From NCBI GenBank assembly GCA_029204225.1, contig CM055095.1, positions 20,579,348 to 20,643,347 on the forward strand: a stretch of DNA of 64,000 bases, read 5' to 3'. A program made the position numbers and the translations under genes. Positions 55,265 to 64,000 of this stretch are shown here, one piece after another; the first letter of the stretch is position 1, and each line of letters opens with the position of its first letter. The notes below the pieces were generated by a model. It was not told the DNA's origin. It saw nothing but the letters and a program-made list of their open reading frames with translations, and made no database searches. Origin of the DNA: Diphasiastrum complanatum. Lineage: Eukaryota > Streptophyta > Lycopodiopsida > Lycopodiales > Lycopodiaceae.

Positions 55265-55870
55265 TTTGCACCATGCATGATGAAGGTTTTACTCCTTCCT
55301 GGATGGCTTTAGTGGATACAACTTAGTTGTTATCTCTGAAAAAGACCAACCCAACACAGCTTTTGCTACGGAATGGGGTATCTTCTGCTGGCGTGTTATG
55401 CCCTTTGGATTTTGTAATGTGCCATGTACCTTCCAACGTGTCATGCAAGTAGCATATTATGATCTCATCGATGACAACCTTAAGATCTATCTTGATGACC
55501 TTGGGGTGCACTCGGAAGAATCCATGCACCTGGCCGTACTCGAACGTATTTTCATACAATGCCAGAGGTATGGTATTTCTCTTAATCCTGAAAAATGTCA
55601 GATATGGGTCACCCACGGCGTCGTACTTGGTCACATTGTATCGCGCAATGGGATTGACACCTATCCAGAGAAGATCAAAGTTATCGTTGAGAGGCCAGAA
55701 CCTAAAACGGTCCGAGACGCTTATTGTTTTATGGGTCATGCTAATCACTATTGTTGCCATATTCACGATTTTGCTAGTAAAGCACGATGGATATACAAAG
55801 TGAACGTAAATCCTAAGTGGACGAATGAATAGAGAAAGGCCTTCCAAGAACTCAAACACACCTTGACAAC
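55265..55870 (+). pseudogene. Gypsy-2 reverse transcriptase fragment
   Basis: SFLDGFSGYN, MPFGFCNVPCTFQRVM, the active-site box IYLDDLGVHS and VLGHIVSRNGI follow in the usual Ty3 order. The finger and palm part is readable in one frame from about 55292. A stop ends it after PKWTNE; RKAFQELKHTLTTAP continues before similarity stops at about 55870. RNase H and integrase are absent. Confidence 0.9.
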
Positions 55871-56400
55871 TGCTCCTAACTTGCCTTATGTGTGTGTGCA
55901 TGCATGTCTGCAATTTCTGTCGTTTTGTGATAATGTTCATTTTTTTGAATTCATTTTTTACACCATTTTCCGTTGAATTGTCTGCATGTTTAACAATCAA
56001 TACTTAGGATAGTTTAGGTTCAAATTCTCGCAAATCTACCTCACTTGTATCACTATTGTACAGGTCTCAGGTAACGGCATGCATGACCAGTGACAATCAT
56101 GTCCCAAAACAGTAATTATCTTCCGGGTTGGAGCTAGCATCACTTATTCTTGCAATTGATTGCAAGTAATTTATCTTTCTCTCTAAAAAAAAAAATAGAA
56201 AAAAAAGAAGAGAGACCACTCGCATAAGCTATCAAGTAGCATATTATCTATATTGTGGAGTCCCAGAACTAAGCAAAGTGCTTGATTAGACATGAAAGCT
56301 AGCAGGTACACTCAAGATATACACTTGGTCTCATTTACAGATTTTTCTCAAAGCTAGCAGCGGCTCGTCCTTTCTTGGAGCGGCTAAACTTCAACACATG
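55871..56400. other. No gene seen
   Basis: AT-rich sequence with an A-rich run near 56190. The long minus-strand frame over 55323-56000 is antisense to the RT fragment. Confidence 0.45.
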
Positions 56401-56847
56401 ACTTATCTCTGGTGTGCAACATGAATGCTTGGTGCATGCGGCTTATTCAACATTTGATGACGAGCTCCAGACATTCAAGATTTCTAGATGCAACGACGAG
56501 GATCCAATTCCTATGTCACCACATATCCTAAGCCACTTGGGGTTCCCGAATGAAGGAGAGCCTATGCACGATAGAGGGCAATCTTTTGATAGGAATTACT
56601 TGACGCATCTCGGCGGACCTTCTTGCATTACTCACTGAGGTATAATCGTCAAGAATTGACAAGATTCCGAGCAACACTTTATTCGCCCTATCATTTGGCT
56701 TGGAGGAACTTGTTACACGCCACTTCATGTAGGCAGAAAAGATAAGTATCAAATTATGTGCAGCGCTCAAAGCAAGAAAACCTCTCACAAAGTGCGGATA
56801 TTTCTTGCAGATGCTCGTAAGCAAACATTACTTGAGTGACTTCCCTA
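56401..56847. other. Unrecognised segment with small frames
   Basis: Open frames on both strands (plus 56414-56638, minus 56528-56824) show no family motif. The segment is richer in GC than its flanks and may be a gene fragment. Confidence 0.2.
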
Positions 56848-56914
56848 CTTAGCATGTCTGATTCTACTGCCATCACTTCTCACATCAACAACTTCATGTC
56901 TTTATTGGATCAGT
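56848..56914 (+). pseudogene. Isolated 67-bp Copia-E gag piece
   Basis: CTTAGCATGTCTGATTCTAC and the next 45 bases match 45868-45934 of the Copia-E gag at about 90 percent by eye. No other gag sequence is next to it. Confidence 0.75.
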
Positions 56915-57812
56915 CTCGCCTAAGTGCAAGAGAAATATTGTGGGGTCGAAGATCTTTCGTAGTATAGCCCTTCCACCTGTCAACAAAGGTTAGATCACTA
57001 GATAGGTGCCTAACTATGCATAGATGCTACTTTTAGTTAATTTCCTACTTTCTCCCTTAACTCTACTCACCACTATACTACTCCTCTTTAACTCTACTCC
57101 TCTACACTAACATTCAGCATAATTTTGGTTGAAGGGAAGGGATGGAGAAGAAGAGATTGAGAAGAGAAGAGAAGAGAAAGAGAGAGAAAGAGAGTGAGGG
57201 TGGAAGTTAGCTCAAATGCTCCTTATGCTTGCTAATGGAAAAACATTCACTATGGCAAACAATAAAACATGGAAATAGAAAGCAATAGAAAACACAACCA
57301 AGAGCAATAGCAAGTAGTGAATAACAAATGAGGATGCTTCTCTTCCAGAAATAGTAGAGTTTCTTCCTTCTCATTAAGCATGGAAATAGTGTACAAATGG
57401 TGTCTTTTTATAAAATGGGGAAGGCCCTTGTCCCTCAATCTTATTGGCTAATATTCACAATGATCCTAACCATTCATCTTGGACCCAACTTGATTCAAGG
57501 GTCCACAAAAAGTACATTAGAAATCACAAGATTCATGTGAGTCCCAATTTGGACCCAACTCTAAAAAGTGGTCTCTAAGTTTAAAAAATGACATTGGGCC
57601 TCTAGTTTTATTTTAATTACAAGGCCCAAGTTAAGTTTATTTTATTTACAACTTCAATTGCGTGCTCATTGAGCCATGGGCTTATACACGCAGGATGTCA
57701 TGCCCTCGCAACACATTTTATTGGAGGATTTTATTTATTTACACTTTGTTGGGAATACCCCCAATAGGACCCACGACCTGAAGTAGTGCCGGTCCCTCAG
57801 CACTCTGCCGGT
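56915..57812. other. No gene; possible Gypsy-3 3' end
   Basis: Includes GA-rich sequence near 57140-57200. On the minus strand, TTGGGGGTATTCCCAACAAAG at about 57748-57768 could be a polypurine tract and LTR start, but this is not proven. Confidence 0.35.
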
Positions 57813-60800
57813 TTAGTAGAGCGTTCTCTTGGACTGCCTCTGTGGATGAGATATCCCGTAACGTCTTCCATGAAGTTGGGACGGTCCAATTTCTTCGAGT
57901 CCTTTGGCATGTGGAAGGACTTGTGGACTCCTGTCAGCCATGCCTGCCACCCATGCTTGGAATCGTTTCGTCCAGGGATCTCCAAGGAATGTAGCTCGGT
58001 AGTATACGCGAGCAACTGGCAGCTGACCTTTGACTTTGTCGGAAGCGAGCGTCTTATTTGGATCAAAAAATATGGAGGGAAGGAAATCATCCCATTTTGT
58101 TTCAATGCCCATTAAATATTCCAAGTCCCGGGCGTAAGTGGCTGCCGCGCGGACTGTGGTATCGGGGCCATTGATGTAGTGGCTGGCGAATGCGGAGAGA
58201 GCCCTTCTGGCGTCTACATCCGTTGTCCACCCATATTCGGATTTGATGATTGGCCGGTTGAAATTGTTGAGTGTGATATGGTCCAGAGGAGTGCCGCATT
58301 CCGCCCATTTGGATCTTCTTGGACATGGCAGAAAATGCACGTTCACCCGTAACTGTTGTGGACTCGTCACGTAAGCCCTGATGGCCGTAGGGTCTCTCTC
58401 AAATAACTGATGTCGCCACTCCGGTTGTGGTTGGAGGGCGGGTAAGGCTTGTAGTTCTTTTCCCTTGATGGTCTGAGCTGAGAATGATAACTGCCATCCG
58501 TCTCTTGATGACTCGTGGAGATATTTGGATGAAAATTTATTGATGTTCTCCTCCACAGATTTCGGTCTTCGAAAGGCCCGGCTGGCAGATATCGTTCGTG
58601 ACCCTCTGGATGATGTTGTTGGGCCCTGGCTGGTGGTTGCACCTTGGCTCTGGTCGCACGTCTCATCGACCGCATCTATCTGTCCTTGGTCTTGGCCTTC
58701 GAACCCTTGATCTGGTTGAAATCCCCCTGTTGCCTGCTGGCTCTGATCTTGGCTGGTACTAGCCTGTGCAGCGTCAAAATTAGGTGGCGGTGAAATTACC
58801 ACGGGAGAGAGTTGGGCCTTCGTTTCCATGTATTTCTAGCATGCCTTGAGGGCTTGCTTGGCCTGGGCGAGCTCTTGCGTTGTGCTTGCCCGATACTTAT
58901 TGAACTCCGCCTGGTAGCTGGTCAAGGTTTGGCTATGAATCTGCACCTGACGCCATAGAAGATTCATCTCTGATTGGAAAGCGGCCTTGTGTCCAGTGCA
59001 GATTGAGCTAACCAGACGAGCTTCTCATCTTGTAAGACTTTAACCTCCGTTCCCAGGCACGTGTTCTCTGCTTCCAAAAGTGTAAGTTCAACTGGATGGG
59101 GGCAAGTCGTTGGGATGCTTTAGTTTGAAGCTCCCGCACCTTTGTGGAGGCCTCCGTCAGCTCTTTTGAGAGGCTTTGAATATATTTGTTTAGGCCCTCC
59201 TCCTTCTGTTGCAACTTGGCAATCTCCTGGTGCCCTGCTTGTTCGTGTTGCTGAGCCAAAATCAGCTCTTGCTGCAGCTTGGGGAGGTCCGCTCGCAGCT
59301 GTGTATTACTTGTTGCCAATTGTAGTACCCTGCTTTCCATAATAGCTTTGGCTGCTATCGCATCTAGGATGTATTTTCCTAGGGTTTGGTATGTCGTCGT
59401 TAGATCCATGGGAGTAGCTGGTACACTAACACTGGCAGGGGCTTGTGTTGTATCGGTCATGACGACTTATGGAACTCTGTCGTCATTGTCTTCGATCAGA
59501 TTTTCATTTATCCTGATGTCATCTGGGGCGGTAGGGTCAGTCCGATCTGGTGATGCTACAAAAACTGTTTGTACAAATGCGTCATCAGGCAGTGGTTGGT
59601 TGCCCTCGGCAACCTTTGGCGAAGCGGGTGGGGTGTGAGAAACAACTGTGGAAACAGGGGTGAGGACAATTTGTCCGAACGAGAAGATGGGAGGAATAGT
59701 GGAGAATTGAAGGGTGGTGTGTGTCGGGGGACAGTTGCGAATCAGAAGGGTGGAATGTGACAGGAGCAACGGTGGTGGCAGGAGTAATTGAGGATGCGAT
59801 AGTGATGGATGGAGTAGCGGACACTGGAAGAGAAGTAGGAGTGGTATCAACAGAAGAAACGAGAATGGAGACAGAAACATATGTGGATGGAATAGGAAAA
59901 GAGGTAGCGACAACAGAAATTAGAGTGGGGGGTTGCACGGAAGAAGAAGTGGCGGTGGTTGATGGAGTAGTTAGTGCGGTAGTGGAGAGACATCATCGGG
60001 TAATAGGTGGAGATGTGGATGTAGAGGTAGCGCCATGCATTCGTTTGCTGGCCATTGTGTTAATGACTGCAGGTTGGGATGAGGTAGATGCTTGAGAGGG
60101 TGGGTAAAGGTTAGTATGTGGCACAAGGGTAGACAAGAGGGATGAGCGTTGGAAACCGCGCACTTTCGCCTCGAGAAGTGCACAAGCAAAGTTACACAAC
60201 AGGGGGCCTGCTGCAATTTGCTCACGGTTGTTGGGTTTGATGGAGTTTGTTAGTTCTCGAATAAGGAAGCTATGCCGGTCGTATGGCACAATGGAGGGGT
60301 TAGGGAATTCCAAAAAGGATTCCACTATCTGACTCAGCAGCGTAGACTGGATTTTGTCCTTGCGAAATGTTGAAATAACCAGAAAGTTATTCAACAGATG
60401 CGCAGCTGTCTGAATGACGGGTTTCGTGATAGCTTCTATCAAGTAACCATTGTTAGTCTGGATGGGGATTTCTGGTGTGGTTTGGGTGACGAATGGTTTG
60501 ATCAGAGTTTGGTGTGGCGATGGGAGATGGGTTGAGGATCACCTGACATAATGCCAATGGTGATCATCGAGTTGGCGTTAATCCTAACCTTGTACGTGGT
60601 ACCTTGGTACAGGAAGTGGAAACGAGCCTTGTTCTCATCCCAGGTGGCATAAGCGTGAAGGGCGAGGCCCATGTTAATCTCAAAATGGAAGAGCACCAAG
60701 TAAAAACCCATTGCTTCAAGGAGGGCCCGACTGTCTGCAGCCATGGTTGGATCAAAGTGTCAGAGGGTAGAGGCCAAATCTACGTGGCGTCGGGGATGTC

Positions 60801-60851
60801 ATGCTGGATCACCTGTTTGGCGCCAGAGTCTTCAGAGGATGAGAAGGCCAT
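57813..60851 (-). pseudogene. Gypsy-3 extra coding region downstream of pol
   Basis: About 3 kb of coding-like sequence in the pol orientation, broken by frameshifts and a few stops. From the 5' side there is an N-terminal part (60442-60851, MAFSSSEDSG, then ALLEAMGFYLVLFHFEINMG). A helical part follows (59993-60442, LLNNFLVISTFRKDKIQSTLL), then a Pro/Ser/Thr-rich linker (59467-59913). A heptad-rich coiled coil (about 58830-59460, LQLATSNTQLRADLPKLQQEL) comes next. The C-terminal part (57813-58829) has a Gln/Ser-rich start and a basic and aromatic end. There is no polymerase, integrase or protease motif. The location after integrase is where env-like or other accessory ORFs sit in plant Tat/Athila-type Gypsy elements. 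I see no clear signal peptide or transmembrane segment, so an env role is not supported. Function unknown. Confidence 0.6.
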
Positions 60852-61945
60852 GTTAGCAATGATGATTAGTGGTCAAAAAAGTCGAAAAAATAAGAAAAAT
60901 GGTGGAAAATGGAAGGAAACAGTAGAAAACTGAGAATGATGAGTGTTGGATGACAATGATTGTAGTTCAGAGCGCAGATCGGTGTTTGATATGAGTAGAT
61001 GACAGCTGGTAGGAAGTTTGGTTGAAAACATAAAACATGGTATTTTCAGTGAAAATTTCGGTAGAGCTTCGCTAGCAAGGGTGACAAATGACTCGAATTC
61101 AGCCCTTATACAGCGGAATTTAGAGTGCGTATTAGGTGAAATTCACTTTCCCTTGCTCAGTTCCACCCAAATTTTGGCAGACACCTTCTTCACAAATCTT
61201 AAGACCTCAAGGAAGTCTGCGAGAGTTCAGAAGGTGATTTGACTGCTATGCGAAGGTTCTGCGAGAGTTCAGACTGTTTGCGAGGGTTCAACTCTCGCAG
61301 GAAGTGATATCTCGCACAACTTGTTCATGTGATTGGATTTTCAAGATCAAACCATGTAGGCAGGCTAATTTCACTGCTCTGATTCCATTTAGGCACCTTG
61401 TGAGAGTTGGTAAGTTGATCTTGATGCTCTACGAGGGTTCTGAAAATTCTGCTTCTGGGAACTCTCGCATACACTAAAAAATGATGATTCCTCCATCAGG
61501 AACTCTCGCAGAGATTTTCATGGATGCATCTAGGTCAGATCTGGTGACTGCCCAATTTTCAAGAGCTATCTCCTAGGAGACCTCAAAAAATCATGAAAAA
61601 GTGCTCCTTTAGAGTGTTTTTTGATGAGATCTCGAGATTTTCTGATTTTTAACTTTTGTAATATGGTAATCAGCTTCATCCAGACTTGATCTGACTGTTG
61701 GTAGTGCTCTGTAAGTTTTGATGGATTCTTGGTAGTAGATCTCTCAATCAATCTGATGATCTACTTCCTTTTTTACCCTATCAGGATCAGGATCCTCCTT
61801 GGATTCTGATGGATTTTCCCGATCCTATCAAATCTGGCTGAATCTTGATGGATTTAGTTTGATTTGGCTTTATCTCCTTAGATCTAGTGGTAATGGCTGA
61901 GTAGATAAGCTTTTTGTAACGTGCCACTCCCAATCTGGATCTGTC
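60852..61945 (-). other. Spacer between Gypsy-3 integrase and extra ORF
   Basis: No gene. It has repeated GCGAGAGTTC or CTCTCGCA words (about 61200-61510) and, at 61560-61640, a single diverged relative of the 151-bp repeat at 11217-12424. Confidence 0.5.
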
Positions 61946-62209
61946 TTACTGTGGTGGCCAGTACTTGTGCAACCGGCTACCATTGATGGGTGTGTCAAAG
62001 GGCGTCCCATCAAGCTGTTTTAAGTTCACGGCCCCATGATTAAGAATTTCCTTGGTCCTATAAGGACCTTCGCCTGTGAATTTTAACTTCCCCTTGATCG
62101 CCTTGGTTTTATACATCAGGACCAGATCTCCTGAACGAAGATCCTTCTTTTGTAATCTACGATAATGCCAAGCCTTGCATCTTTTCTTTTCAGCTGCCAG
62201 TGCATGCAC
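61946..62209 (-). pseudogene. Gypsy-3 integrase C-terminal GPY/F module
   Basis: SGDLVLMYKTKAIKGKLKF and GEGPYRTKEIL show the GPY/F module; INGSRLHKYW closes it. No chromodomain follows, which argues against the chromovirus branch. Confidence 0.85.
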
Positions 62210-62384
62210 AACTAGTAAGCGTGTTTCACAGAGTTTATGCAGAGCTTCGTGGCGTACCTGTAGAGATTTGGACTCATTAAGACGTTGCGCGGTGGCAATC
62301 CTTCATGAAGGAATTAAAAACTCTACTGGCATCACAGCATCCTGACCATATACCAATTGGAAGGGTGTTTGATCGGTGCTCCCT

Positions 62385-63320
62385 TTATATGCTGTCCTGA
62401 ATGCCCACAATGCAGCATGCAACTTGTGTTCCCAATGATCTACTAGCTTCAACTATTTTCGTGAGCACGCTACACAGGATCTTATTGGATGATTCTGCTT
62501 GCCCATTACCACGAGGATAATAAGGCGTACTGGTTCTGTGGATCACGAAAAATTCCTCCAACAGGACCTTGATGGTCTCATTGATGAAATGGCTTCCGCG
62601 ATCACTGACTAGTTCCACTGGGCACCCGAAGCGCACAATGATATTTTCATAAAGGAACTTGGCAGTGGTCCTAGAGTCTGCTACTCGTACTGCCTTGGCT
62701 TCGACCCATTTGGTGAGGTAGTCTGTGGCTACGATTATGTATCGAGCCTAGGAACTCCTTGCTGTAGGGTGAATTGGACCAATATAGTCCAATCCCCATT
62801 TTTTGAACGGTGCTTGGGCTAAGATTGGGTGCAGTAGATCATAGTTCAATCTCGTTGGTCTTCTTGCCCTTTGGCACACATCGCACTTTTTCAAGTATTC
62901 CTCTGTGTCTTTATGAATCGTTGGCCACCAGCATCCTGATTGCAGGATCTTGTGAACTGTAATGTCAGATGCAAAATGACCTCCACCCATGCCTTCATGT
63001 GAAAGCGAAATGACCTGGGTGGTCTCATGAGGAAGAATACACCGCCAAAGAATTCCGTCTGGACCTCTTCGATACAACTGGCTGGCAATCAGCTGATAAG
63101 GTCTAGCTTTCAAGATCAATTTCCGTTGTTCCGCCTTTGGTAGTGATTTGTTTGGTTGGCCCCGCATTAGATATTCAACAATGTCGGTAGCCCATTCTGG
63201 TACTGTATCTACATAAAATAAGGCAGCATCTGCCAGCTCATCGTCGGGTTGGGTTGCAATCTCCTTTCCCTTGATTCGTGACACATGATCTGCCATTTTC
63301 CCTTGCGAACTACTATCCAA
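62385..63320 (-). pseudogene. Gypsy-3 integrase
   Basis: The first frame (62748-63320) has the zinc site with H108, H115, C146 and C149 (HEGMGGGHFAS, CDVCQRARRP) and the first catalytic Asp in KKWGLDYIGPI. An in-frame stop at 62748 interrupts; YIIVATDYLTKWVEAKAV continues. SDRGSHFINE and GNGQAESSNK then supply the second Asp and the Glu. A frameshift follows after KIVEASR (about 62450). All three catalytic residues are readable, but the gene is broken. Confidence 0.9.
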
Positions 63321-64000
63321 AAATTAAATTCCAACAACAACAAGAGCCATCTGGTGATTCTCCCGGTGTTGCAAGTTTTATTAACGAGATATAGCAAGGG
63401 TTGATGGTCCGTATAAAAAGCAAAATGTGTGGCCATCAAATAGTGTCAAAACTCCTTAACCACATAGATCATTGCCAGTGTTTCTCGTTCTGTGGTTGAA
63501 TAATTCATTTTGGTATAACTGAGCTGTCGGCTTGCAAATCAGATTGGAAAATCCTTTTTGTGTTCACCTGGCTGGGTTAAGACTGCTCCAACTGCATACT
63601 TCGATGCATCCGTATGCACGTGGAACTCAATGGACCAATTGGGTGGTCGTAGGATTGGTGCTGAGACCAATGCATCCTTAATCTTCTCAAAAGCCTTTAG
63701 AGCTTTCTCATTCCAATGTGGATCCGTTGTGAGCTTGTAAATTGGTCTGGATAAGTCCGCAAAATCAAGAATGAAGATCCTATAATAGTTAGCATGACCC
63801 ATGAAAATGTAGACCTCGCGGATCGTCCCCGGTGGTGGTAGATCAATAATGATCCTGATCTTTGATAGATCTGTGGCGATCCCGTGTCTTGACACTATAT
63901 GGCCGAGTATCAAGCCATGTTTCATCTAGAATTGAGATTTTTCTGGATTCAGGGAGCTGGTATTCGCGGCAATTTTGTAGCACCTTCTCCAAATTGGATA
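63209..64000 (-). pseudogene. Gypsy-3 reverse transcriptase end and RNase H (runs off the window)
   Basis: MKHGLILGHIVSRHGIATD and FMGHANYYRIFI belong to the RT thumb/connection. EFHVHTDASKYAVGAVLTQ starts RNase H, and FAFYTDHQPLLYLVNK with GRITRWLLLLLEF ends it. The bases 63926-64000 continue upstream RT sequence (KVLQNCREYQL), so the active-site box lies outside the window. A gap in frame at about 63440-63540 and a frameshift near 63300 break the gene. Confidence 0.9.

Noticed and set aside
55323-56000. 225-codon minus-strand ORF
   Set aside because: It is antisense to a clear Gypsy reverse-transcriptase fragment on the plus strand.
59721-60095. 124-codon Val/Gly/Glu-rich plus-strand ORF
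   Set aside because: It is the complement of the Pro/Ser/Thr-rich linker of the Gypsy-3 extra ORF.

Overview
The window reads as nuclear DNA of a land plant with a large, transposon-packed genome. It is AT-rich, has no operon-like gene packing, and holds many nested LTR retrotransposons primed from initiator methionyl-tRNA (TGGTATCAGAGC primer sites). It also carries one typical plant gene, a fasciclin-like arabinogalactan protein (42291-43145, minus strand). A non-flowering plant such as a fern would fit, but the sequence does not prove this. No rRNA or tRNA gene was found.

Layout. 1-3379 holds LTR relics and a 111-bp (GA)n microsatellite. 3380-10620 is a Ty3/Gypsy gag gene (Gypsy-1, minus strand) split by a complete Copia element, Copia-1 (4553-9871), with a clean ACCAA target duplication. 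Copia-1 has lost reverse transcriptase and RNase H; about 1 kb of unrelated open sequence lies in their place. 11217-12424 is an array of eight 151-bp repeats. 12427-14603 is a Copia relative whose gag and protease are fused in frame to RNase H (Copia-3); its 3' LTR is split by a complete non-autonomous element, D (15174-20523), which encodes an unfamiliar repeat protein. 20690-25070 holds a decayed minus-strand Copia-2 with its 5' LTR and a Copia-1 fragment. 25079-27835 has two LTR relics of other families. 29561-33545 is a second Copia-2 interrupted by a solo LTR (GGAAG duplication). 33546-37350 is a decayed relic, and 37351-40117 a third Copia-2.

40118-44150 contains the fasciclin gene and its flanks. 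44152-45360 is a remnant that resembles the DUF3504/Crypton-type tyrosine recombinase. 45361-47620 is a deleted Copia (Copia-E). 47621-50725 is a second, truncated copy of element D. 51351-55870 is a Gypsy relic (Gypsy-2) with a 5' LTR, a dense GAGTCAT-word array and a reverse-transcriptase fragment. 57813-64000 is a minus-strand Gypsy (Gypsy-3) with reverse transcriptase, RNase H and integrase, followed downstream by about 3 kb of extra coding sequence of unknown function.

How the parts work together: only the fasciclin gene looks like a working cellular gene. The rest is a layered record of retroelement insertion, deletion, recombination and repeat growth. Working labels (Copia-1, element D and so on) are mine. 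Boundaries were set by eye from LTR ends, primer sites, polypurine tracts and target duplications.
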